Origin: an uncultured Dehalococcoidia bacterium
GTDB taxonomy: Bacteria; Chloroflexota; Dehalococcoidia; Dehalococcoidales; UBA3254
Assembly: GCA_903890885.1 (NCBI GenBank)
Contig: CAITCX010000429.1
Location: 1 to 6,133, forward strand
Length of the DNA: 6,133 nucleotides
Direction: 5' to 3'
A model generated the notes under the pieces. The model was not told the DNA's origin. It did not search any database and was given only the letters and a program-made list of their open reading frames with translations. Made by a program: the position numbers and the translations under genes. This document shows, piece after piece, positions 1-6,073 of the stretch; position 1 is the stretch's first letter; each line of letters starts with the position of its first letter.

Positions 1-96
1 GCACCAGGTGGCCCAAAAATCCACCAGCACAGGATTGGCGGATTTCAAAACTATTTCATCAAAAGTGCTATCCGTTACTGCCACTGTCTTGCCCAT
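1..96 (-). CDS. trxA: Thioredoxin, N-terminal part (cut by window edge)
   Basis: Only the first 32 codons are present; the gene runs off the left edge. The translation from the ATG at 94-96 starts MGKTVAVTDSTFDEIVLKSA and continues to VLVDFWATWC, the hallmark beta strand and first half of the thioredoxin WCGPC active site. The window ends exactly at the first active-site cysteine, so the second cysteine cannot be checked. Thioredoxins are small cytoplasmic proteins that reduce protein disulfides and are recharged by thioredoxin reductase. The start is supported by an AAAGGAG ribosome binding site seven bases upstream. The first 29 bases overlap the end of plsX in another frame, which implies cotranscription and perhaps coupled translation. 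A thioredoxin-fold relative or a longer fusion protein is possible because the rest is unseen, but the sequence looks like a plain TrxA. Confidence 0.9.
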   Translation of the reverse strand, partial: MGKTVAVTDSTFDEIVLKSANPVLVDFWATWC

Positions 97-1090
97 CTAT
101 CTTCTCCTTTTGAATTGTAGCATAAATATTTCCTTCAACAGTCTGTCTGGCCAAATTAATGGCATTTTTAATGGCATTAGCGCGACTGCGACCGTGAGCT
201 TTAATGACGTTGCCTTTGACTCCCAGTAAACAGGCCCCGCCATACTCGCGGAAATCCAATTTTCTGGCCCAGCTATCGATTTCAACGCTGCTCATCAAAG
301 CGGTACCGTGAACATGTCCGGCGGAAGAAACAGCCTTCCAGAGATGCTTAAAGTTCTGAACAGCTTCACCCAGGCCTTCCAGGGTTTTAAGGACAACATT
401 GCCGGTAAAGCCGTCGGTAACCACCACATCTGCTTTCCGCTTGGGAAGATCATTAGCTTCGATATTGCCAATAAAATTAAACTTGCTGCCAGCCGCTTTG
501 AGCAGTTCATGGCTTTCTACCACCAGACGGGAACCCTTGATATCTTCCGACCCGTTGCTTAGTAGAGCCACCCGAGGCTCTGGGATACCGATTACCTTCT
601 TGGCGAAAGCATCGCCCATTTCGGCGAATTGCAGCAGAAAATGCGGTTTACAGTCCGCGTTAGCGCCAGCATCAATTAAAAGAATTGGAGTTGAGCCGGT
701 GATATCCAGTATAGCACAGATGGCAGGGCGTTCTACTCCATCAATCAAGCCCAACTTTAAATAAGCTGCCCCGAACAAGGCTCCTGTATTTCCGGCCGAA
801 ATTAAAGCCTGGACCTTGCCTTCTTTAAGCAGGTTAACCCCTACTACAATCGACGAGTCAGGTTTAGAAACGACAGCGCGCATAGGAGATTCATCTGCCT
901 CTATAACCTGGTTGGCTTCTACGATTGAAATATGCGGATTCTTGAGATGGCGTGCTGCAGACAGGTGGATCAGAGATTTTTTACCCACCAGTACCACATC
1001 CACGTCATATTCGTTGGCACCGCGGACAGCTCCCTTTATAATCTCGGCTGGTGCAAAATCTCCACCGGCGGCATCGACTGCAATAATCAT
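68..1090 (-). CDS. plsX: Phosphate acyltransferase PlsX
   Basis: PlsX converts acyl-ACP and phosphate to acyl-phosphate, the donor that PlsY uses to acylate glycerol-3-phosphate in the first step of bacterial phospholipid synthesis. It is a soluble, membrane-associated enzyme. The 340-residue product has the usual length and family motifs in order: an N-terminal VDAAGGDFAP (normally VDAMGGD.AP), SAGNTGA near residue 100, ERPAI and LLIDAGAN in the middle, NGSEDIKG, then DVVVTDGFTGNVVLKTLEG, and near the C-terminus REYGGACLLGVKG followed by HGRS. The ATG is fixed by the conserved N-terminus and by an in-frame stop four codons upstream. The Shine-Dalgarno is poor: AAGGA lies 14 bases away, with a purine run nearer. 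It has its own candidate promoter and overlaps trxA at its end. In many bacteria plsX sits beside fab genes or rpmF; here it does not. Confidence 0.96.
   Translation of the reverse strand: MIIAVDAAGGDFAPAEIIKGAVRGANEYDVDVVLVGKKSLIHLSAARHLKNPHISIVEANQVIEADESPMRAVVSKPDSSIVVGVNLLKEGKVQALISAGNTGALFGAAYLKLGLIDGVERPAICAILDITGSTPILLIDAGANADCKPHFLLQFAEMGDAFAKKVIGIPEPRVALLSNGSEDIKGSRLVVESHELLKAAGSKFNFIGNIEANDLPKRKADVVVTDGFTGNVVLKTLEGLGEAVQNFKHLWKAVSSAGHVHGTALMSSVEIDSWARKLDFREYGGACLLGVKGNVIKAHGRSRANAIKNAINLARQTVEGNIYATIQKEKIDGQDSGSNG
104..110 (-). promoter_or_regulatory. Ribosome binding site of trxA inside plsX
   Basis: The minus strand reads AAAGGAG here, seven bases before the trxA ATG. It lies wholly within the last codons of plsX, so ribosomes finishing plsX pass over it. 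It decides the trxA start. Confidence 0.75.
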
Positions 1091-1143
1091 ATTTTCTTCT
1101 TAATTCCTTTTTGAAAACCGTTCCCGTACATCACAACCTTTAT

Positions 1144-1175
1144 ATTATAAAGTAATCCGATAATCTAAATGTAAA
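1144..1175 (-). promoter_or_regulatory. Candidate promoter of plsX-trxA
   Basis: On the minus strand a TATAAT box at 1144-1149 lies about 54 bases before the plsX ATG. A TTTACA at 1170-1175 could be the -35, but its spacing to TATAAT is 20 bases. Using the overlapping TTTATA at 1146-1151 as the -10 gives 18 bases. The -35 begins just after the stop of the upstream M20 gene. The 86-base gap holds no obvious terminator hairpin, so readthrough from the M20 gene is also possible. Confidence 0.5.
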
Positions 1176-1176
1176 T

Positions 1177-2352
1177 TTATTTATGACGGAAAAATTCAGC
1201 CTTCACTTTTGCCATAATATCGGAATCCGTCAGAAGATCGGCAACCGTCATACCTAAAGCCTTAGCGGCATCAAGCATCGCATGCAGACCTGTTTCAGAA
1301 ATTGCCGCTTCAGCAAACTGTGGGGAATGAGTGACTGTCCCGATCGCAGAGGTGATGGAAACCGAAGCGTGAATACCGGGCACGAGCTGACTGACGTTAC
1401 CGAAATCGGTGCTGCCAAAGCTTTTGTCCGGGTCTACCATGCGGGTCTTACGACCGATCCGGTTCATATTGTCCTTGAACAGGTGTCCTAAAGTCAGGTT
1501 GTTCAACATGGGCGCATAGCTCAGCTCATCCCATTCATATTCCAATCTGGCGCCGGTAGCCTGCGCGGCCCCTTTGAAACAATTTAAAACTTTTTCTTTT
1601 AACTCTGTGAGATAAACCTCATCCGACGCTCTTACCAGAAAATTACCAGCGCTGTGAGCAGGCACCACGTTTGGTGCCTGTCCACCATCTGTAATAATGC
1701 CGTGAATACGGGCTTTGGATTTGATATGCTGGCGCAAGGCATCGATAGCATTAAAAGATAAAATCATAGCTTCAAGGGCGTTTATACCATCTTCAGGACG
1801 TCCGGCTGCATGGGAGGCCTTACCGAAAAATTCGACGCTAATACCCTGACAGGCCAGGGCTTCAGTCACTACAGAATCATGCCCACCAGGATGCACCATC
1901 ATAGCCACATCCAGATTTGTAAAAGCGCCCCGCTGGGCCATGGTCACTTTGCCACCATAGAGTTCTTCAGCCGGAGTGCCAATAACTTCTATTTTGCCGC
2001 CGCATTCATCCACAGCAGAACGTGCGCCGACCGCTCCGCCTACTGAAGAAGTGCCAATCAGGTTATGACCACAGGCGTGTCCAAGTTCTGGCAGCGCATC
2101 ATATTCCGCCAGCAATGCGATAACAGGTTTGCCTTTTCCGTAGGTAGCTCGAAAAGCTGTTTCCAAACCGTATATGCCACGCTCGATTTTAAACCCTTTT
2201 TCTGCCAGAAAACCAGTGAGCCAACCAGAGGCTTTCTTCTCTTGAAATCCCAGTTCAGGATAAGCGTGGATTTTATGGGCTATCTCAAAAAGCTCGCTGC
2301 TGTGTGCATCAACATCCGAAATCACGAGAGACTTTAAACGTTCAATTTCCAA
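1177..2352 (-). CDS. M20-family metallopeptidase / amidohydrolase (AbgB/PM20D2-like)
   Basis: This 391-residue protein is a zinc-dependent hydrolase of the M20 peptidase/amidohydrolase family, which cleaves amide bonds of small N-acyl amino acids or dipeptides in the cytoplasm. Visible motifs: AEYDALPELGHACGHN at residues 82-97, with the metal-site Asp and His; EE at 129-130, the catalytic/metal acidic pair; H154 in MVHPGGHD; the lid/dimerisation segment GKASHAAGRPEDGINALEA at about 178-195; and a C-terminal H342 in THSP. The AEYDALP plus GHACGHN form is typical of the p-aminobenzoyl-glutamate hydrolase B and PM20D2 branch, but the substrate cannot be read from sequence. No signal peptide or membrane segment is seen. 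The start is TTG (2350-2352), chosen because AGAGGT lies five bases upstream and the usual N-terminal helix begins there. The gene stands alone between tsaD and plsX with its own -10 box. Confidence 0.9.
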   Translation of the reverse strand: MEIERLKSLVISDVDAHSSELFEIAHKIHAYPELGFQEKKASGWLTGFLAEKGFKIERGIYGLETAFRATYGKGKPVIALLAEYDALPELGHACGHNLIGTSSVGGAVGARSAVDECGGKIEVIGTPAEELYGGKVTMAQRGAFTNLDVAMMVHPGGHDSVVTEALACQGISVEFFGKASHAAGRPEDGINALEAMILSFNAIDALRQHIKSKARIHGIITDGGQAPNVVPAHSAGNFLVRASDEVYLTELKEKVLNCFKGAAQATGARLEYEWDELSYAPMLNNLTLGHLFKDNMNRIGRKTRMVDPDKSFGSTDFGNVSQLVPGIHASVSITSAIGTVTHSPQFAEAAISETGLHAMLDAAKALGMTVADLLTDSDIMAKVKAEFFRHK

Positions 2353-2357
2353 GGTTG

Positions 2358-2363
2358 ACCTCT
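2358..2363 (-). promoter_or_regulatory. Ribosome binding site fixing the TTG start of the M20 gene
   Basis: The minus strand reads AGAGGT five bases before a TTG codon. No ATG or GTG in a sensible position competes, so this site supports the TTG start. Confidence 0.6.
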
Positions 2364-2383
2364 AAAAGAAAACTAACTGCGTT

Positions 2384-2389
2384 ATTATA
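2384..2389 (-). promoter_or_regulatory. Candidate -10 box of the M20 gene
   Basis: A perfect TATAAT on the minus strand would place the transcription start near 2377, giving a leader of about 25 bases with the AGAGGT site in it. No good -35 hexamer is found 16-18 bases upstream (AGAAAA, TAGAAA, CTAGAA), so the promoter is either weak or activator-dependent. Confidence 0.5.
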
Positions 2390-2430
2390 ACCTAACTCCG
2401 GCCATTTTTCTAGATGATTTACAGGCTCAA

Positions 2431-2446
2431 AACAGAGGCCTCTGTT
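2431..2446 (-). terminator. Candidate tsaD terminator (16-base perfect palindrome)
   Basis: AACAGAGGCCTCTGTT is a perfect palindrome that overlaps the tsaD TAA stop (2445-2447). In the tsaD transcript it can fold as a six-base-pair stem with a GGCC loop, followed by a short U run (UUUU, including the end of the stem) and then GAG. This is a weak but plausible intrinsic terminator. A DNA-binding operator for the downstream M20 gene is the alternative reading. Confidence 0.4.
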
Positions 2447-3452
2447 AGGCCAACTTGAGGGCGGGAAGGGCGTCCATGTCCCAACCGTCAGTGCGGCCTG
2501 CCTGAAATTGATAATAGGCGCAGGCGGAGATCATTGCGGCGTTATCGGTGCAAAGGATGAAAGGGGGAATTAAGACCTGAAAAGGAGAACGGGTGATCAA
2601 AGTTTCACGCAGGGCTTTGTTTGCAGCAACACCGCCGGCCACCAATATCTGTTTTACATTCAGTTCTTTAGCCAAAGCAATGCACTTGGTTACCAGCACA
2701 TCCACCACAGCTTTTTGAAAACTAGCTGCTGCGTCGTTTTTCGAAGGTAACCCGCTTGGGGCGTTATCATCCAAAGCTATCTTGCCACCTTCAGCCATGC
2801 GTAAAAGAGCGGTCTTGATACCACTGAAACTGAAATCGTGAGTGCCTTCCATCCAGGCATGCGGCAGCCTGATATTTGGTTTGCCAGTTTCGGCGGATTT
2901 CTGAATTAATGGCCCCCCTGGATAGCCCAACCCCAGTATGCGAGCTGCTTTATCGAAAGCTTCTCCAGCCGCATCATCACGGGTTCTACCTAGCAACTTA
3001 TATTGACCGTGTCCCTTCATCAATACCAAATCGCTGTGTCCGCCGGAGACGATCAGGCAGATCACCGGAAATTCTATCTTTTGAGCGGTAAGCCAGTTGG
3101 CATAAATATGACCCTCTAGGTGATTGACCCCGATCAATGGCAGGTTTTGTGCGAATGCAATAGCTTTGCCGGTATTGACACCTACCAGCAGGGACCCGGC
3201 CAGACCTGGGCCTTTGGTTACTGCTATCGCATCAATTTTTTTCCACCCGATTTTCGCTTCATCCATAGCTTGCTGAATAACCGGGACAATAGAAAGCATA
3301 TGTTGACGGGAGGCCACTTCCGGCACTACTCCGCCATAGCGTGAATGAATCTCAATCTGAGAAGCTATAACATTTGAAAGGATCCGGTTGCCGTCTTCCA
3401 CCACGCTGGCAGATGTTTCATCACAGGAAGTTTCAATTCCTAAAATCTTCAT
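2445..3452 (-). CDS. tsaD: tRNA N6-threonylcarbamoyladenosine synthase subunit TsaD (Gcp/Kae1/YgjD)
   Basis: TsaD transfers the threonylcarbamoyl group from TC-AMP, made by TsaC, to A37 of tRNAs that read ANN codons, working with TsaB and TsaE. The 335-residue length is normal. The protein begins MKILGIETSCDETSA, the ASKHA-fold phosphate loop. HLEGH at 111-115 supplies the two metal-binding histidines; SGGHSDLV follows near 136-143, RDDAAGEAFDK at 158-168, FSFSGIKTA near 207-215, VAGGVAANKALR near 271-282, and CTDNAAMI at 301-308 with the third metal ligand D303. No key residue is missing. The start is fixed by the conserved N-terminus. There is almost no leader or Shine-Dalgarno: a TATAAT box ends eight bases before the ATG. 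tsaB and tsaE are not next to it. It is separated from dnaK by a terminator. Confidence 0.97.
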   Translation of the reverse strand: MKILGIETSCDETSASVVEDGNRILSNVIASQIEIHSRYGGVVPEVASRQHMLSIVPVIQQAMDEAKIGWKKIDAIAVTKGPGLAGSLLVGVNTGKAIAFAQNLPLIGVNHLEGHIYANWLTAQKIEFPVICLIVSGGHSDLVLMKGHGQYKLLGRTRDDAAGEAFDKAARILGLGYPGGPLIQKSAETGKPNIRLPHAWMEGTHDFSFSGIKTALLRMAEGGKIALDDNAPSGLPSKNDAAASFQKAVVDVLVTKCIALAKELNVKQILVAGGVAANKALRETLITRSPFQVLIPPFILCTDNAAMISACAYYQFQAGRTDGWDMDALPALKLA

Positions 3453-3460
3453 ATCTTTGA

Positions 3461-3489
3461 ATTATATCGAAGACAGATAGCAAAACCAA
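3461..3489 (-). promoter_or_regulatory. Promoter of tsaD, very close to the start codon
   Basis: The minus strand has TTGGTT at 3484-3489, a 17-base spacer, and a perfect TATAAT at 3461-3466. Only eight bases (TCAAAGAT) separate the -10 box from the tsaD ATG, so the transcript would start at or within about two bases of the ATG. It lies just downstream of the dnaK terminator. Confidence 0.65.
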
Positions 3490-3507
3490 ATCGGGATGGC
3501 GAATTGA

Positions 3508-3540
3508 AAAGGCACACCCCGAAAAAAGGGGTGTGCCTTT
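3508..3540 (-). terminator. Intrinsic terminator of the grpE-dnaK operon
   Basis: The two arms, 3508-3520 and 3528-3540, are perfect 13-base complements around a seven-base loop. On the minus strand the stem reads AAAGGCACACCCC, the loop TTTTTTC, then GGGGTGTGCCTTT followed by T. The GC-rich stem with a short U run, 25 bases after the dnaK stop, makes a strong terminator for dnaK. The opposite strand has a shorter T run (TTT) and no converging gene. Confidence 0.88.
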
Positions 3541-3564
3541 GAAGTTCCTTATTGACCTGAGAAA

Positions 3565-5523
3565 CTACATTTCTCTGAACTCACCTTCCACAGTACCCTT
3601 GCCACTTTCACCACTGGGTGGAGGCTGCTGTTCGCCACCTGGAGGAGGTGTTTCCCCACCCGGTTGTCCACCGGTTTCATCAGGAGGCGGAGCCTGCTGT
3701 TTCTGCTGTGCCTGATATACCGCCTGGCCAACCTTCTGAAGAGCCTCATTCAAGGTCTGTATAGCACTCTTCATGGTGGCTGTATCATTAGCCTGTATAG
3801 CCGAACGCAACGCAGCTATCTTGCCTTCAACTTCGCTGTTTAAATCGGCTGCGATTTTATCCTTGTTTTCTCTGAGAAGCTTTTCAGATGAGTATACTAG
3901 CGAGTCTGCATTATTCCGGACTTCAGCGTCTTCTTTCCTGCGCATATCTTCAGACGCATGAGCTGAAGCCTCCTGCTGCATCTTTTCGATCTCTTCTTTC
4001 TTCAAACCGCTGGAAGACTGGATGGTGATTTTCTGCTCACGCCCGGTGCCCTTATCATTGGCTTTGACGTTTAAAATACCGTTAGCATCAATATCAAAGG
4101 TAACTTCAATCTGGGGCAAGCCGCGCGGAGCGGGCAGAATACCGTCCAGCATAAAGCGCCCCAGGGTACGGTTATCTGTGGCCATAGGACGTTCACCCTG
4201 CAGGATATGAATTTCCACACTGGGTTGATTATCCGCCGCCGTGCTGAAAACCTGGCTCTTGGAGGTGGGAATTGTAGTATTGCGTGTAATTAATGGAGTG
4301 GCTACCCCACCCAGGGTCTCGATGCCGAGGGTCAAAGGAATCACATCCAGCAGGAGGACGTCTTTCACCTCACCCTTCAAAACTCCACCCTGAATGGCTG
4401 CACCAATAGAGACAACCTCTTCGGGATTGACGCTGCGGTTAGGCTCTTTTCCGAAGAATTGTTTGACCTTCTGCTGTACCAGCGGCATACGGGTCTGTGA
4501 ACCGACCATGATGACCTCATCCAGTTGAGCGGCCGTAATGCCCGCATCATCTAAAGCCTGTTTGCAGGGTACTAATGATTTATCAACAAGATCCATGACC
4601 AATTGCTCGAGTTTGGATTTGGTCAGGGTGATATTCATATGCTTGGGACCGGAGGCATCGGCGGTAATAAAGGGTAAATTAATATCGGTCTGCTGCACAC
4701 TAGAAAGTTCAACCTTGGCCTTTTCAGCCGCTTCCTTGAGTCGCTGCAAAGCCATTTTGTCCTGGCGCAGGTCAATCCCCTGATCTTTCTTGAACTCATC
4801 GCATAACCAATCAATAATCCTCTGATCAAAGTCCTCACCACCCAGGTGGGTATCGCCAGCAGTTGATTTGACCTGGAAAGTGCCCTCACCCAGCTCCAAG
4901 ATAGAAACATCGAAAGTGCCGCCACCCAGATCATAAACCACCACAACCTCTTCCTTTTTCTTATCCAGACCATAAGCCAGTGCTGCTGCAGTAGGCTCGT
5001 TGATAATCCTCAAGACATTCAACCCGGCGATTGTTCCAGCGTCTTTAGTGGCCTGTCTCTGGCTATCATTAAAATAAGCCGGGACGGTGATAACAGCCTC
5101 AGTTACCTTTTCACCCAGATAGGTTTCGGCATCGGTCTTGAGTTTCTGCAAAATCATGGATGAAATCTCCTGGGGGCTGTATTCTTTTCCACCCATGGTG
5201 ACCTTAACTTCGTTATTGGATCCGCGACTAACTTTATACGTCTTACGGCGGGCATCTTCTTCTACAGGTAGTTCGCGTCCAGCGGGCTCGCCGAATTTAC
5301 GCCCCATAAAACGCTTGATAGCATAGATAGTGTTTTCCGAATTGACAATAGCTTGCCGTTTGGCCAGTACACCTACCAGACGTTCGCCTGTCTTGCTGAC
5401 CGCTACTACCGATGGCAAAGCCCGGATGCCATCCGAGGTAGTAATGACAACCGGTTCACCACCCTGCATAACTGACACTACACTCTTGGTAGTCCCTAAA
5501 TCAATTCCAACCACTTTAGACAT
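3565..5523 (-). CDS. dnaK: Hsp70 chaperone DnaK
   Basis: DnaK is the ATP-driven cytoplasmic Hsp70 that binds exposed hydrophobic segments, with GrpE as nucleotide exchange factor and a J-protein as ATPase stimulator. The 652-residue protein has the full layout: ATPase domain at about 1-387 with IDLGTTKS (7-14), catalytic K70, INEPTAAALAYGL (174-186), DLGGGTFD (198-205) and VGSQTRMP (340-347); linker DVLLLDV at 388-394; substrate-binding beta domain to about 505; helical lid to about 605; then a Pro/Gly/Gln-rich tail ending GTVEGEFREM. Departures from the usual sequence: the second Gly of VGGxTR is Ser (S342), the residue after LGTT is Lys, and RTTPS is RALPS. The ATG follows grpE by four bases, with AAGGAGG nine bases upstream inside grpE. 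A hairpin terminator follows, so dnaJ is not in this operon downstream. It is likely heat-inducible through HrcA/CIRCE upstream of the window. Confidence 0.98.
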   Translation of the reverse strand: MSKVVGIDLGTTKSVVSVMQGGEPVVITTSDGIRALPSVVAVSKTGERLVGVLAKRQAIVNSENTIYAIKRFMGRKFGEPAGRELPVEEDARRKTYKVSRGSNNEVKVTMGGKEYSPQEISSMILQKLKTDAETYLGEKVTEAVITVPAYFNDSQRQATKDAGTIAGLNVLRIINEPTAAALAYGLDKKKEEVVVVYDLGGGTFDVSILELGEGTFQVKSTAGDTHLGGEDFDQRIIDWLCDEFKKDQGIDLRQDKMALQRLKEAAEKAKVELSSVQQTDINLPFITADASGPKHMNITLTKSKLEQLVMDLVDKSLVPCKQALDDAGITAAQLDEVIMVGSQTRMPLVQQKVKQFFGKEPNRSVNPEEVVSIGAAIQGGVLKGEVKDVLLLDVIPLTLGIETLGGVATPLITRNTTIPTSKSQVFSTAADNQPSVEIHILQGERPMATDNRTLGRFMLDGILPAPRGLPQIEVTFDIDANGILNVKANDKGTGREQKITIQSSSGLKKEEIEKMQQEASAHASEDMRRKEDAEVRNNADSLVYSSEKLLRENKDKIAADLNSEVEGKIAALRSAIQANDTATMKSAIQTLNEALQKVGQAVYQAQQKQQAPPPDETGGQPGGETPPPGGEQQPPPSGESGKGTVEGEFREM

Positions 5524-5527
5524 GAGC

Positions 5528-6061
5528 TTATTCCTCCTTATCCGACGGTTCTTCGCCGCTGCCTACTACTACCTTGGCGGGACGAATTACCTTATCTTGT
5601 AATTTGTAACCTTTTTCCAATTCCTGTATCACAATATCTTTCTTCCCTTTTACGCTGGTGACCGCCTCCATAGTCCGATAATCGTATTCCATCCCCAGAG
5701 ACAAGACCTGACTTACCCCCAATTTCTCCAAAAGGCCCCGGAATTTACGTTCAATCATCTTGAATCCTTCCGCCGACTTATGGTGTGCTTCTTTGGGAGG
5801 TATAGAAGCCAGGGCGCGCTCTAAATCATCCAGCACAGGTAATATATTAACCAGCAGGTGAGCATTTGCAAATTTGAGAGACTCAGTCTTATCTTGCTCC
5901 ACAAATCGTTTATAATTGACGAAATCTGCTTGTGCTCTCTGCCAACCGATGAGATTGTTCTCAGCTTTGGCTTTCTCTTCTGCCAAAGCTTTCTTCAAAT
6001 CCTCAATATTTTCGCAGGCAATATTTTCCACCTGAATTTCTTTTTCCAACTCCTCTGACAC
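5528..6061 (-). CDS. grpE: Nucleotide exchange factor GrpE
   Basis: GrpE is a homodimer that opens the DnaK nucleotide cleft to release ADP and can act as a thermosensor. The 177-residue protein has the usual plan: a charged, helical coiled-coil N-terminus (about 1-60) containing WQRAQADFVNYKRFVEQD, a central helix bundle with NILPVLDDLERAL (72-84), and a C-terminal beta domain with LEKLGVSQVLSLGMEYD, GYKLQDKVIRPAKVVVG (151-167). The usual FDPxxHEA stretch is YDYRTMEA here. The start is GTG at 6059-6061, supported by AAGGAGA five bases upstream. The frame stays open to the window edge, but no ATG, GTG or TTG occurs in that part. The gene sits between a probable hrcA and dnaK, the classic class I heat-shock order, with gaps of 10 and 4 bases. 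Confidence 0.95.
   Translation of the reverse strand: MSEELEKEIQVENIACENIEDLKKALAEEKAKAENNLIGWQRAQADFVNYKRFVEQDKTESLKFANAHLLVNILPVLDDLERALASIPPKEAHHKSAEGFKMIERKFRGLLEKLGVSQVLSLGMEYDYRTMEAVTSVKGKKDIVIQELEKGYKLQDKVIRPAKVVVGSGEEPSDKEE
5533..5539 (-). promoter_or_regulatory. Ribosome binding site of dnaK within the end of grpE
   Basis: AAGGAGG on the minus strand is a near-perfect Shine-Dalgarno, nine bases before the dnaK ATG. It is formed by the last codons of grpE (Lys-Glu-Glu), so grpE and dnaK translation are likely coupled. Confidence 0.8.
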
Positions 6062-6066
6062 GATAG

Positions 6067-6073
6067 TCTCCTT
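6067..6073 (-). promoter_or_regulatory. Ribosome binding site fixing the GTG start of grpE
   Basis: AAGGAGA on the minus strand lies five bases before the GTG and overlaps the TAA stop of the upstream reading frame (TAAGGAG). It selects GTG 6059-6061 as the grpE start. Confidence 0.75.

Noticed and set aside
8..1114. Several plus-strand open frames opposite plsX (for example 399-764 and 816-1103)
   Set aside because: They lie wholly opposite a well-supported gene, have no ribosome binding sites or recognisable domains, and are compositional shadows.
3508..3540. Inverted repeat as a possible mobile-element end or operator
   Set aside because: Its position just after dnaK, perfect GC-rich stem, short loop and U run fit an intrinsic terminator, and no second copy or target duplication is seen.
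3636..3650. Small inverted repeat CACCT/AGGTG inside the dnaK tail
   Set aside because: It comes from the Pro/Gly codon bias of the tail; the five-base arms are too short to mean much.
3533..3715. Plus-strand frame rich in Pro, Gly and Cys near the dnaK end
   Set aside because: It is the antisense of the Pro/Gly-rich DnaK tail and starts within the terminator hairpin; there is no independent evidence for a protein.
4635..4973. 112-codon minus-strand frame inside dnaK
   Set aside because: It is an alternative frame within the conserved DnaK ATPase domain and resembles no known protein.
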